A DNA stretch of 64,000 nt from Streptomyces sp. NBC_01224 (lineage in GTDB: Bacteria; Actinomycetota; Actinomycetes; Streptomycetales; Streptomycetaceae): the NCBI RefSeq assembly GCF_036002945.1, contig NZ_CP108529.1, forward strand, positions 2,728,001-2,792,000, in the 5' to 3' direction. A program made the translations under genes and the position numbers. This document shows positions 1-8,567 of the stretch, in pieces. The notes beneath the pieces are model-generated. The model saw nothing but the letters and a program-made list of their open reading frames with translations, did no database searches and was not told the origin of the DNA. Position 1 is the first letter of the stretch. Each line of letters begins with the position of its first letter.

Positions 1-3000
1 ACTGCCCTGCTCTCCGTTGGAGAGGTCCCGTTCGACGGGTCCCCAGCCGTTCTCGGAAGCGGTCCAGTCCAGGTCGCTGGCCCAGCTGTCCGTGGTGGGC
101 GGCGGCGGCAGGGTCCGTACGGAGGTCTGCGCGCCGAGTGTGCGCCGTGCGCCGCCGACCGTGTACGTCGCCTCGGAACCCAGGCCGTACGTCTGGTACT
201 TGGCGTCCACCGGCGGGGTGACCTGCCAGCTGCCGGTGACCTTGGCACCTGCCGCGACCGAGTCGAAGGTGACGGCGCCCGCGGGCTCGGCCTTCCAGCC
301 CTCGGGGACGGTCAGGCTCAGCGCGACACCGGTCGCCGCGGTGGCCTCGTAGTTGGTGAAGCTCGCCTTGACGGTGTTGGCCGTGCCCGGCTCCAGGGTC
401 TCGGCGACCGGGTCGACGGTGAGCGTGCCGCAGGCGGCGAGTTCGCCGGCCGGGGCAGGGCCGAGGTCGGTCACGGTGAACGCGTCGAGGACGAAGTCGG
501 CGCCGTCGGGCGCGTCGCCGCGCTTGCGCAGTCCGGTCCAGGTGTCGCCGCAGCCCGCGGTGACGGTCTCGCTGAAGTGGCCGGTGGTGCGCTGCTGTCC
601 GATGGGGGTGGTCCGGGTCTCGACCGAGTCGGGGTTTCCTTCTGCGGTGATCCGGTCGTATCCGTCGACCCACTCATAGGCGCCGGCGTGGCTGGACTGG
701 TAGTCGTACTCGACCTTGTAGCGGTGGCCGTCGGCCATCGGCACGGTCCAGGGAGCCGTGCGGTAGACGAGTCCGGTGTTCTCCTCGTGGGCCTTGAGGG
801 ACTCCTTGCCGCCGATGACGTCGTCGACGAGCTTGCCGTTCCAGCCGGCCTGGGTGTACGGGGTATGCAGCTGGGAGATGACGGTCCGGGGGTCGGTGGA
901 GCCGCCCGCGTCGCCCTTGAGGAAGGGGCCCCAGCCCTGGTCGACGTCCTCGAAGTCCTCGTGCACGACGGTGTTCTTCTTGGTCGCCGGGGCGCTCGCG
1001 ACGATGCGTACGTCATCGGCCCGGACGCTCGCCGAGGTGCCCTTGGCGGCCTCGATACGGAGGGTGGCACGGCCGTTCGCGGGGGCGGTGAAGTTCACCT
1101 TCGCCCGCTGGAAGTACGTACCGTGCCAGTCGGACGCGGCGACGTAGTCCTCGGCGGTGGAGTGGTCCACGGCGACGGACTTCCCGCCGATCGAGAGTGT
1201 CGTGTGCCGGGTCTTTCCGGGCTGTACCTCGATGAGCGCGGACGCGGTGTAGCGCTTGCCGGGCGTGAGGCCGTGGATGCTCTGCGAGAGTGCCGCCGTG
1301 CCTGTGCCGGAGAGCTCGGCGCTGTTGCGGCCCTGGCCGTCGGTGTCACGGGCAACGGTTCCGGTCTTCGACCAGGCGTCGAGGCCGCTGTCGTTGAAGC
1401 CCGGGTCGTCGACCGGGGTGCCCTCGCCCCACTTGGGGTCGGCGGCCTTCGGCGCGCGGTCCGGGTAGAGGACGTAGGGCTGACCGGCCTCGGCCGTCAG
1501 CGTGATCTTCCCGTCGACGGGCTTGACCGTTCCGGCCTTGACCCGGCCGTTGTCGGTGAGCTTGTAGACGGTGTACGCGCCCTTGGACGGCACCGCCCAG
1601 CTACTCGTGCCGCCGGACTTGCTGTAGTGGTACAGCTTCTTGCCGCCGTCCCACGGCAGCAGGTAGTCGGTGCCGCTCAGGACCTTGCGGCCGTGGTCGT
1701 AGAAGGTCCGCTTGCTGTCCTCGACGGTGCCCCGGACGTCGCCGGTGAAGGTGATGTCGTTGCCGTCCCAGCGGGTGATCTTCTGCTGCTGGAGGTACTT
1801 GGCGGGCAGGTCGCGCTGCCAGATGTTGTCGTAGAAGGCGTTCCAGTCGGTCTCGTTGGTCCAGCCCTCGAACTCCTCGATGGCGGTCTGGCCGAGGACC
1901 GGATCGTTGTTCCAGACGTCCTTCTCGTCGTTGCGGATGAACCGGATGATCTTCGAGTTGAGGCCCTTGTTGGTGGCGCCGCCGTAGTCGAGGTCATTGG
2001 CCCAGTGCGACCAGAGCGAGCCGCGCTCGAATTTGTCGGCCCACTCGGTGGCGACGTTCCAGCCCTGCTTCTGCACGGACCGGAGGGTCTTGTCCGCGAT
2101 CCAGCCGTGCGTGTAGTAGACGTCGATGTAGAGCAGGCTGAGGTTGGGGTCCGTCTCGTCGCGCAACTGCTGGAAGCGCTTGGCCAGGTCACCGCTGTTG
2201 ATGTCGCGGCGCTGGTCGATGTAGTAGCTCTGGCCGAGCCAGTTCCAGCCGGGCCTGGTCTTGTCGACGAGCTTCTCGTCGAAGGCCTTGGCATCCGGGT
2301 ACGCCTCGGTGGCGTTGACGTGGACGCCGAAGGTGGCGCCCCACTTCTTGCCGTCCTTGAGGAGCGCGTTGAGATCCTTCAGCCCGCCGGCGCGCTTGTT
2401 GTAGTTGCCGCCGTAGTCGGGGTGGGCGGAGTCGTGGCCCTCGGAGGCGTATCCCTTGAGGAGCGCCATCTGCCCGAGGCCGTCGGTGGCGAGCGAGATC
2501 CGCTTGACGTCGTCCAGGGTGCGCAGGAAGGGGTGGGTGGCCTGGCTGGCGAAGTTGAACGGGATGTGGGTGATGACCCGGTCCGGGGTGTCCTCGCTGC
2601 CGGGGGCCTTGACGCCGATGGTCCGGAACGCGACGGCTCCGTCCTGCCAGTCGACCGACTTGTCGCCGTTGGCGTCGGGGGTGACGACCACCTTCGCCCA
2701 GGGGAGGTTGCCCCCGCTCTCCGGCTGCGATGCGCCGTCGCCGCGGTAGGTCCACTGCCCGGACCAGACGCCGACCCGGACGCTGCCGTCGTCGGCCTTG
2801 CGGGCCTGGTGCCAGAACCGGGCGTCGTCGCCGCCGGTGGCGCCGGAGGGCTTGTCGTACGAGGAGTTGGACTCGACGGCCGCGGCGAGGGAACCGGTGT
2901 TGACGATGGCGTACGAGGCGCCGACCGGCGCCTGGTCCGCGGCGGTGTCCGGAGTGACCCGGGCGAAGACGTCGGCGGTCTTCGTCGAGTCGTTGTCCAG

Positions 3001-3525
3001 CCGTGTGAAGGCGGTGGCACCGCCGGTGTCCGTGGAGCCGACGGAGACCAGGTCGTGGCCGGGTATGTCGATGGTGCCGACACGGAACGCCTCGGTGTCG
3101 CGGACGGCCGTGACCTTGAAGGTGGTGGCGCGGCCGGAGACGGAGAGCGAGGCGTCGATCTCGATGCCGGGCAGGTCGGTGAAGGTCAGCGTGTAGCGGG
3201 CGGTCGAGGCGGTGACCTCGGGGGCGCCCTTGAGCTTCACGGGGTGCGCGGTGCCGTTGAGGGTGACGGCGGTGACCGGCTGCGTACTGCCGAGCAGCTG
3301 ATCGCCGCTCGCCTTGTCGGTGTACGCCAGGACGCGCGGGAAGTCGTCGGCGACCGCGACCGAGAGCTGCGCGGACCGGATGACGGTGGCGTCCGCGGGC
3401 ACGGCCGACTCGACTGCGGCGGGTGAGGGGGCGGCGGCTGAGGCGGGGAGTGCGGTCCCCACCAGCGCCAGGACGGCGGCTGAGGCGGCGGCGACAGCGC
3501 CCGCCGAAGTGAATCTTCGCGACAT
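1..3525 (-). CDS. Secreted endo-alpha-N-acetylgalactosaminidase (GH101), partial at 3' end
   Basis: The first 1175 codons are inside the window; the C-terminus lies beyond position 1. An N-terminal Sec-type signal peptide (about residues 1-30, ending near LPASAAA) is followed by a galactose-mutarotase-like region and the GH101 catalytic barrel. Family enzymes release the T-antigen disaccharide Gal-beta-1,3-GalNAc from Ser/Thr of mucin-type glycoproteins. The probable nucleophile is Asp468 in LLYIDVYYTHGW and the probable acid/base is Glu494 in QGWNVATEWAD; both segments align by eye with characterised GH101 enzymes, with a loop about six residues shorter between them. A carbohydrate-binding-like region follows, then a NEW3-type NPCBM-associated domain and what looks like the start of an NPCBM domain at the edge. 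The ATG at 3525 opens a clean signal peptide. Confidence 0.93.
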   Translation of the reverse strand, partial: MSRRFTSAGAVAAASAAVLALVGTALPASAAAPSPAAVESAVPADATVIRSAQLSVAVADDFPRVLAYTDKASGDQLLGSTQPVTAVTLNGTAHPVKLKGAPEVTASTARYTLTFTDLPGIEIDASLSVSGRATTFKVTAVRDTEAFRVGTIDIPGHDLVSVGSTDTGGATAFTRLDNDSTKTADVFARVTPDTAADQAPVGASYAIVNTGSLAAAVESNSSYDKPSGATGGDDARFWHQARKADDGSVRVGVWSGQWTYRGDGASQPESGGNLPWAKVVVTPDANGDKSVDWQDGAVAFRTIGVKAPGSEDTPDRVITHIPFNFASQATHPFLRTLDDVKRISLATDGLGQMALLKGYASEGHDSAHPDYGGNYNKRAGGLKDLNALLKDGKKWGATFGVHVNATEAYPDAKAFDEKLVDKTRPGWNWLGQSYYIDQRRDINSGDLAKRFQQLRDETDPNLSLLYIDVYYTHGWIADKTLRSVQKQGWNVATEWADKFERGSLWSHWANDLDYGGATNKGLNSKIIRFIRNDEKDVWNNDPVLGQTAIEEFEGWTNETDWNAFYDNIWQRDLPAKYLQQQKITRWDGNDITFTGDVRGTVEDSKRTFYDHGRKVLSGTDYLLPWDGGKKLYHYSKSGGTSSWAVPSKGAYTVYKLTDNGRVKAGTVKPVDGKITLTAEAGQPYVLYPDRAPKAADPKWGEGTPVDDPGFNDSGLDAWSKTGTVARDTDGQGRNSAELSGTGTAALSQSIHGLTPGKRYTASALIEVQPGKTRHTTLSIGGKSVAVDHSTAEDYVAASDWHGTYFQRAKVNFTAPANGRATLRIEAAKGTSASVRADDVRIVASAPATKKNTVVHEDFEDVDQGWGPFLKGDAGGSTDPRTVISQLHTPYTQAGWNGKLVDDVIGGKESLKAHEENTGLVYRTAPWTVPMADGHRYKVEYDYQSSHAGAYEWVDGYDRITAEGNPDSVETRTTPIGQQRTTGHFSETVTAGCGDTWTGLRKRGDAPDGADFVLDAFTVTDLGPAPAGELAACGTLTVDPVAETLEPGTANTVKASFTNYEATAATGVALSLTVPEGWKAEPAGAVTFDSVAAGAKVTGSWQVTPPVDAKYQTYGLGSEATYTVGGARRTLGAQTSVRTLPPPPTTDSWASDLDWTASENGWGPVERDLSNGEQGS

Positions 3526-3587
3526 GTGCTCTGAGTAGTCCCCGTGGCTGGACAGCGTCAACGACGTGCGGCCCCTGGGGGCCCTCC

Positions 3588-3622
3588 AGTCCAACAACCG
3601 CTTTGCGTAAGTCCAAGTGGAC
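3588..3622. promoter_or_regulatory. Candidate operator upstream of the GH101 gene
   Basis: AGTCCAA occurs at 3588-3594 and again at 3610-3616, 22 bp apart, which places both on the same helix face. The second copy lies in the perfect inverted repeat GTCCA-AG-TGGAC (3611-3622). It sits 60-100 bp upstream of the GH101 start and behind the 3' end of the neighbouring regulator gene. A regulator binding site is inference from symmetry and position only. Confidence 0.3.
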
Positions 3623-3666
3623 GGTACGTGTCCGCAGTTCGGCGACCGGGGTGCGCGGCGCGGTCG

Positions 3667-4725
3667 TCAGCCGTGCCGTCCGTCCGCTCCGGGGTCGTCG
3701 GCGCCGCCGGACGCTGCGGGCTCCGCCGCTTCGGCATTCTTGCCTTCCGCCCAGGTCAAAGTGGCCACCAGGGAGCGGAATGCGGTGCGGTAGACGCGCG
3801 GCCCGGTGCCCGTGTGGTGCTGGAAGTGGTGGCGCAGGTTGGCGGGTGTGCCGAACCCGGTGCGTACGGCGATGCGTTCCACCGGCTCGTCCCCGCGCTC
3901 CAGCAGCCGCTGCGCCGCCTGGACGCGGGCGCGCAGCAGGTACTGGAGCGGGGAGAGCCCGGTCTCGGCCCGGAAGCGCCGGTTCAGGCCGCGCACGGTG
4001 AGCCCCGCGTGGTCGGCGATGTCGCTCAGCGTCAGCGGGTGGTCGAGGTGGGCCTCCATCCACCGGGTGGTGGGCCCGAGGGAGTGCGGGCCGGCCCGGT
4101 GCCGGGATGCGGCGGCAGGGGCCTTCTCGGCATCGGCGTCGGCGGGTGCGTGGAGCTGCATGAAGACCTGCCGCTCCGTCTCGATGGCGACCGGTGTGCC
4201 GTGGTCCAGGGTGATCAGGTGCAGGCAGAGGTCGAGGCCGCCGAGCACTCCGGCCGCGCTGTGGAAGGGATCCGCGTTCACGACGACTCCTTCCGGATCG
4301 ACGTCGATCAGGGGATGGCGTCGCGCCAGCTCCGCCGCGTACTGTCGCCCGGTGGCCGCCCGGCGTCCGTCGAGGAGCCCGGTGGCGGCGAGGGTGAACG
4401 TCCCGGTGCCGAACGCGCCGATGCGGGCTCCCCGGTCCGCGGCGGCCCGCAGGGCGTCGGCGACCCCGGGGTCCGGCTCGTCGCGGAAGGCGGCGTGGCC
4501 GGGCAGCAGTACGGTGTCGGCGTCCGCCAGCCCGTCCAGGCCCCAGGGCGTGTCGACGGCGAAGGGCGCCGGGAGGCCGGTCCCGCGAAAGCCCGGGGCG
4601 GTGCAGTACCGCAGCTCGTACGCGACATGCGGGTGGTGCCGGGCGGCCGTGCCGAAGCACATTCCGGGCCCGGTGAGTTCATGGCCCGGCACCCCGTCGA
4701 GCGCGAGGACGGCGATCACTGACAT
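3667..4725 (-). CDS. GlxA-family transcriptional regulator (DJ-1/PfpI + AraC HTH)
   Basis: 352 residues. The N-terminal half (about 1-190) is a DJ-1/PfpI-like fold with the family signatures DGVPGHELTGPGMCFGTA and IGAFGTGTFTLAATGLLDGRRAA. The C-terminal 100 residues are a two-HTH AraC domain with NRRFRAETGLSPLQYLLRARVQ and a second helix pair ending in FGTPANLRHHFQHHTG. Proteins of this layout are cytoplasmic DNA-binding regulators; the PfpI part is taken to be a sensor rather than a protease. The gene is paralogous to the one at 5819-6793 on the other side of the secreted protease, and the two share their promoter sequence. Effector and targets are unknown; the protease and the GH101 gene are natural candidates by position. 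Confidence 0.9.
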   Translation of the reverse strand: MSVIAVLALDGVPGHELTGPGMCFGTAARHHPHVAYELRYCTAPGFRGTGLPAPFAVDTPWGLDGLADADTVLLPGHAAFRDEPDPGVADALRAAADRGARIGAFGTGTFTLAATGLLDGRRAATGRQYAAELARRHPLIDVDPEGVVVNADPFHSAAGVLGGLDLCLHLITLDHGTPVAIETERQVFMQLHAPADADAEKAPAAASRHRAGPHSLGPTTRWMEAHLDHPLTLSDIADHAGLTVRGLNRRFRAETGLSPLQYLLRARVQAAQRLLERGDEPVERIAVRTGFGTPANLRHHFQHHTGTGPRVYRTAFRSLVATLTWAEGKNAEAAEPAASGGADDPGADGRHG

Positions 4726-4731
4726 GTCCAG

Positions 4732-4745
4732 AATTTAGCCGAGGG
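4732..4745 (-). promoter_or_regulatory. Probable leaderless promoter of the GlxA-type regulator
   Basis: Read on the minus strand the sequence is CCCTCGGCTAAATTCTGGAC immediately before the ATG. TAAATT (4732-4737) fits the actinobacterial -10 TANNNT and lies 6 nt before the start codon, leaving no room for a ribosome binding site, so a leaderless transcript is likely. The same element precedes the paralogue at 5819. Confidence 0.5.
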
Positions 4746-4882
4746 TGACATCAGGACCGCTTTTTCCGGACGGGGCCAGTACGCAGGATGGGTGTTGCGC
4801 GGCACCGGAAGCGAGACGACGCCCGGCAGCCGGTTCGCACATCCACCACGCGCACGATGCGCATCGAACGAAGGAATTACCC

Positions 4883-5719
4883 GTGTTCACACGCAGTTCG
4901 ACGTCCGCTGCCCCGTCCCGGTCCCGTAAGTCCCGCTCGCGCCGTGCGGGACGGTTCGCCGCCGTCGCCCTGGCCGCGACGGCCTGTGTCACGGCGATGT
5001 CCGGCAGCGCCAACGCCATCGTCAACGGGCAGGAGGCCACGCAGCGTTACCCGTTCATGGCCACGCTCCCGCAGTGGGCCGGCGAGGTGCACGCCCAGTG
5101 CGGCGCATCGCTGATCGACTCGCGCTGGCTGGTGACGGCGGCCCACTGCGTCAACCCGGAGGCGCTGGACGGCATCGTCCGCATCGGCTCCAACGACCGC
5201 GAGTCCGGCGGCACCGTGCGCCACATCAAGCGGACCGTCGCCCACCCTGCCTACGACGTCGAGTCCAACCCCAGCAGGAACGACATCGCGCTCGTCGAGC
5301 TGGACCGCCCGGTCAAGGAGAAGCCCATCCGCATCGCCAAGTCGGTGGGCGAACCCGGCACCCCGACGCGCCTGCTCGGCTTCGGCACCGTCCTGGACAC
5401 CGACCACCTCCCCGACGCGGTGTTCCCGGACAAGCTCAAGCAGCTGGACACCCGCATCGGCGCCGTGAACGAGTGCTCGCCCGGCCGCGCCGACAAGACC
5501 CGGATCTGCACGATCAGCAAGACGGCGGGCGCCATGGCCTGCTTCGGCGACTCCGGCGGCCCGCAGATCCAGCACGGCCGGGACGGGCGCTGGGAGCTGG
5601 TCGGCGCCACGTCGGGCGACGGGGACACCGACCCGACCTGCGGCACCGGCCCCGGCATGTACACCAACGTTCCCGCGTACGCGAAGTGGATCGACAAGAC
5701 CATCCACGCGCACCGCTGA
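4883..5719 (+). CDS. Secreted S1-family serine protease (chymotrypsin fold)
   Basis: 278 residues from the GTG at 4883, which is preceded by AAGGA (4871-4875) at good spacing; the reading frame is open further upstream without a better start. A basic twin-arginine-free signal peptide ends at SGSANA (residue 45) and the mature enzyme would begin directly with IVNG, the canonical free N-terminus of activated S1 proteases, so no propeptide is visible. The catalytic triad is His88 (VTAAHC), Asp134 (RNDIALVEL) and Ser224 (CFGDSGGP). The S1-pocket residue six before Ser224 is Met218, not the Asp of trypsins, so cleavage after Arg/Lys is not expected. It lies between two paralogous AraC-type regulators and ends at a strong terminator. 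Confidence 0.92.
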   Translation: MFTRSSTSAAPSRSRKSRSRRAGRFAAVALAATACVTAMSGSANAIVNGQEATQRYPFMATLPQWAGEVHAQCGASLIDSRWLVTAAHCVNPEALDGIVRIGSNDRESGGTVRHIKRTVAHPAYDVESNPSRNDIALVELDRPVKEKPIRIAKSVGEPGTPTRLLGFGTVLDTDHLPDAVFPDKLKQLDTRIGAVNECSPGRADKTRICTISKTAGAMACFGDSGGPQIQHGRDGRWELVGATSGDGDTDPTCGTGPGMYTNVPAYAKWIDKTIHAHR

Positions 5720-5727
5720 CGCGACAC

Positions 5728-5761
5728 GTACCCGGGTGGGCGGACCGGCCCGCCCGGGTAC
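5728..5761. terminator. Hairpin terminator after the protease gene
   Basis: GTACCCGGG and CCCGGGTAC form a perfect 9-bp outer stem, extended inward by GGGC/GCCC pairing. It begins 9 bp after the protease stop codon. There is no T tract, as is common in Streptomyces. Confidence 0.6.
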
Positions 5762-5798
5762 GCCCCGACCACCGCAGCTCCCCGTCCGCCATCCCCCG

Positions 5799-5812
5799 CC
5801 CTCGGATAGATT
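5799..5812 (+). promoter_or_regulatory. Probable leaderless promoter shared with the paralogous regulator
   Basis: CCCTCGGATAGATTCTGCAT lies directly before the ATG at 5819. TAGATT (5807-5812) is a good -10 exactly 6 nt before the start codon and no ribosome binding site is present. Counting the ATG, 19 of 23 positions match the sequence before the paralogue at 4725, with no gaps. Confidence 0.5.
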
Positions 5813-5818
5813 CTGCAT

Positions 5819-6793
5819 ATGCCCGTAATCGCCGTTCTTGTGCCCGACAGGCTCCCCGGACACCAGCTGACCACCCCCGGGCTGGTCTTCGGGACGGCGA
5901 CGACCAGCCACCCCGACGCCGACTACGAGGTGCGGCTCTGCGCCGCCCCCGGCCTCACCGCCACGGGGGCACCCGCACCGCTCCGGATCTCCGTCCCGTG
6001 GGGGCTCGACGGCCTCGCCGACGCGGATGTCGTCCTGATCCCCGGCCAGGACGGCGACGCCCCCCGCGACGATCCCACGCCCGAGGTGCTCGCGGCACTC
6101 CGGGCCGCAGCCGCCCGCGGCAGCCGTATCGGCGCGATCGGAACCGGAGTCTTCACCCTCGCGGCCACCGGCCTCCTGGACGCCCGCCGCGCCACGACCG
6201 GCTGGCGCCACACCGAGGAGCTGGCCCGCCGCCACCCCCGTATCGAGGTCGATCCGGTCGGCACTGTCGTGGCCGACGGCCCATTCCTCACCTCGGCCGG
6301 GATCTTCGGCAGCCTGGACGTCTGCCTGCGTCTGCTGGCCCAGGACCACGGCGAGCGGGTGGCCGGTGAGACATCCCGGGAACTCCTCACCCCGCTCCTG
6401 CCCCACGGCGACCGCGTCCAGGAGACCATCGACCGCGAACTCACCGAGAGCGCGGGCATCGAACCGACGCTGCGCTGGCTGGAGGCCCGCCTGCACCTCC
6501 CGCTGACCCCGGCGGACCTCGCCGCGCACGCGGGGATCAGTCTCAGCAGCCTCAACCGCCGCTTCCACGCGCAGACCGGCGCCACCCCGCCCCAGTACCT
6601 GCTGCGCCGGAGGCTGGAGCGGGCCCGCGAACTGCTGGAGGACACCGACGAAGGGGTGGAGCGGGTGGCGGCCCGGTGCGGTTTCACCTCGCCGGCCAGC
6701 CTGCGCCACCACTTCTCCCGACTGACGGGCACCACACCACGCGCCTACCGGACCCGCGCGCGAGGCGGGCCACATCGGGGCGGACATTCGTGA
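5819..6793 (+). CDS. GlxA-family transcriptional regulator (DJ-1/PfpI + AraC HTH), paralogue
   Basis: 324 residues with the same layout as the regulator at 3667-4725: DRLPGHQLTTPGLVFGTA near the N-terminus, IGAIGTGVFTLAATGLLDARRA around residue 110, and a C-terminal AraC domain with NRRFHAQTGATPPQYLLRRR and CGFTSPASLRHHFSRLTG. The two proteins align through nearly their whole length, so they are duplicates that have diverged. The gene is transcribed away from the protease terminator from its own promoter. Control of the intervening protease gene is inferred from position only. Confidence 0.9.
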   Translation: MPVIAVLVPDRLPGHQLTTPGLVFGTATTSHPDADYEVRLCAAPGLTATGAPAPLRISVPWGLDGLADADVVLIPGQDGDAPRDDPTPEVLAALRAAAARGSRIGAIGTGVFTLAATGLLDARRATTGWRHTEELARRHPRIEVDPVGTVVADGPFLTSAGIFGSLDVCLRLLAQDHGERVAGETSRELLTPLLPHGDRVQETIDRELTESAGIEPTLRWLEARLHLPLTPADLAAHAGISLSSLNRRFHAQTGATPPQYLLRRRLERARELLEDTDEGVERVAARCGFTSPASLRHHFSRLTGTTPRAYRTRARGGPHRGGHS

Positions 6794-7021
6794 ACAGTCG
6801 CTGAACAGGCCGGGACTGCTGCTTCGACCATGGGTGTGTGCAGGAACAGTGGAAAAGTTCCCCGAAGCCGGCCCTCCGATCCGGAGGCCCCGTACATGCT
6901 GATGGCCGCGGAGAAGCCGGTCGTCATGGCGATGGGCTGACCACGGTTTCGTCTCACCGGCCGAGCGCCTGCCGGACGGCGTGGAGCCGGTCCGGCAGGC
7001 GTCACCGGCGGTCGTGGAACG

Positions 7022-7894
7022 TCACCAGCGGAGGGCGGTGAAGTCGATCGGCCGGGGCCGCAGCAGCGCCGTGCGTTCCGCCAGTGCGTGCAGCCGCCGG
7101 GACATCTCGCCGGCATCCAGAAGGTGCCGGTCGCCGTGGCCGGGCAGCACCCACTCGAACCGCAGGTGCCCCGCCGTCCTCGCCAGGGAGGCGGCCAACT
7201 CCTCGATGGAGTACCAGGTCACGCTCTCCGCGACTTCGAGATCACCGGTCGTACGCGACCAGTAGAAGCTGTCGCCGCTGAAGCAGTACCGGTCGTCCGC
7301 GAGATAGAGCACGCTGCCCCGGGTGTGGCCGGGCAGCGGATGGGCGGTGACACCCTCGCCGATCTCCACCGGGTCGAGCCCCCGGATCACCTGGTCCGCG
7401 TCCGGCGCCGCGTCGAGGTCCCCTTCGTGGATCCACATCCGGGCGCCGAAGTGGTCGGCGTAACGGCGCCCGTGCGCGACGTGGTCGCGATGGGTGAGCA
7501 GCACATCGGTGACGGGCCCCGTCGTCGCCACGTACCGCTCGGCCAGTTCGGTGCTCCAGCGCGGGGTGTCGATCATCATGACCGTGCCGGACGGGCGCCG
7601 CAGCAGATAGGAGTTGGCGCCGGCGGTCTGCCGGGAGTTGTGCCCGCAGACCAGTACGCCGTCGTCCAGCGCCATCGGGAACGGGTCCAGCGCGGGGTCC
7701 GGCTGTCCGGACGCGGGCCGGATCGAGCGGGTGTGGCAGGCGAAGACGGCGGCGTGTAAGCGCCGGTTCTCCGCCTCGTCGCCCGGTTGCCGCAGGATCC
7801 GTGACGCCCCTTCCTCCTCTCCGATCAGCTCGGGCGCGAACTGTCGGGCCACGTCGCAATTGGTGCAGCGGTCGTCCACGTACCAGTCAGCCAT
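7022..7894 (-). CDS. MBL-fold hydrolase with N-terminal ferredoxin-like domain
   Basis: 290 residues from the ATG at 7894, preceded by AAGGAG with 7-nt spacing; the longer open frame overlaps the next gene and is unlikely to be used. Residues 1-60 carry DRCTNCDVARQFAPEL and later VFACHTRSI, a Cys-x2-Cys ... Cys arrangement like a 3Fe-4S or incomplete 4Fe-4S ferredoxin domain. The metallo-beta-lactamase fold follows, but the usual HxHxDH metal motif is replaced by THRDHVAHG, while the downstream ligands in PLPGHTRGSV, CFSGDSF and WVLPGHGD are present. This looks like the MBL subfamily that fuses a small Fe-S domain to an atypical hydrolase domain. The substrate is unknown. Confidence 0.8.
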   Translation of the reverse strand: MADWYVDDRCTNCDVARQFAPELIGEEEGASRILRQPGDEAENRRLHAAVFACHTRSIRPASGQPDPALDPFPMALDDGVLVCGHNSRQTAGANSYLLRRPSGTVMMIDTPRWSTELAERYVATTGPVTDVLLTHRDHVAHGRRYADHFGARMWIHEGDLDAAPDADQVIRGLDPVEIGEGVTAHPLPGHTRGSVLYLADDRYCFSGDSFYWSRTTGDLEVAESVTWYSIEELAASLARTAGHLRFEWVLPGHGDRHLLDAGEMSRRLHALAERTALLRPRPIDFTALRW

Positions 7895-8012
7895 GGCAGG
7901 GCTCCTTCCACTTCCACGGGATACGACCCCGTCGAGGGCCGCCGTTCCAGGGATAGCCCACGCGCGACCGGAACCGGTAGACCCTGCCGATCTTGTATCT
8001 CGGCCCCCGGGT

Positions 8013-8480
8013 CTATCTCGTCGACATGCCGCGACCCACCCCCGCCGACGCATCGAACTCGCACCACACCACCTTGCCGGGGTTCCGCTCCCCCACCCCC
8101 CACTTGTCGGCGAGCGCCGCCACCAGCAGCAGCCCCCGTCCGCCCTCCGCGTCGGGCACCGCGCCCTCATCGGCGAGGCGCACCTCCCCGTCGCCGCTGT
8201 CGTGGACCTCGACCCGCAGGACCCCGTCGGCCGGCTCCAGGTAGAGGTGGGTACGGAAACCGCGTCCGGGCGGGACGCCGTGCAGGAGGGCATTGGTGAC
8301 GAGTTCGCTCACGCAGAGCAACACGTCGTCGGCACGGGCATCGCACGCCCAATCGATAAGGGCCTGGCGCACGAACTGTCGTACGAGCGGGACGGACCGG
8401 CGTTCCCTGCGGTGGAACGCCTCGCGGAAGTAGGGGAGTTGAGTTGATTCGTTCACGCAGCCAACGTCACACAAAGTCAC
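8013..8480 (-). CDS. RsbW-like ATP-binding regulatory protein (HATPase_c_2)
   Basis: 155 residues from the GTG at 8480; a second GTG at 8456 would give a product 8 residues shorter and is equally plausible. The N box LLCVSELVTNALLHG and the G1/G2 boxes (VEVHDSGDGEVRL, GGRGLLLVAALADKWGV) identify a GHKL ATPase of the anti-sigma-factor kinase type abundant in Streptomyces. It diverges from the XRE/DUF397 pair at 8568-9655. This trio (ATPase, XRE-DUF5753, DUF397) matches the abaA/whiJ-type clusters that affect antibiotic production and development in Streptomyces. The partner protein is not known from sequence. Confidence 0.88.
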   Translation of the reverse strand: MTLCDVGCVNESTQLPYFREAFHRRERRSVPLVRQFVRQALIDWACDARADDVLLCVSELVTNALLHGVPPGRGFRTHLYLEPADGVLRVEVHDSGDGEVRLADEGAVPDAEGGRGLLLVAALADKWGVGERNPGKVVWCEFDASAGVGRGMSTR

Positions 8481-8567
8481 TATCGTTGATCAGCGCGTCG
8501 GGTCGTACAACGCACTTGTACGGGGCCTGACGGGTCATCCGGGTTTCGCGACGGGGAGAGGCACTTC

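Noticed and set aside
577..3426. 949-codon plus-strand open frame
   Set aside because: Antisense shadow of the GH101 gene; its Val/Gly/Leu-rich composition is what the complement of a GC3-rich gene gives.
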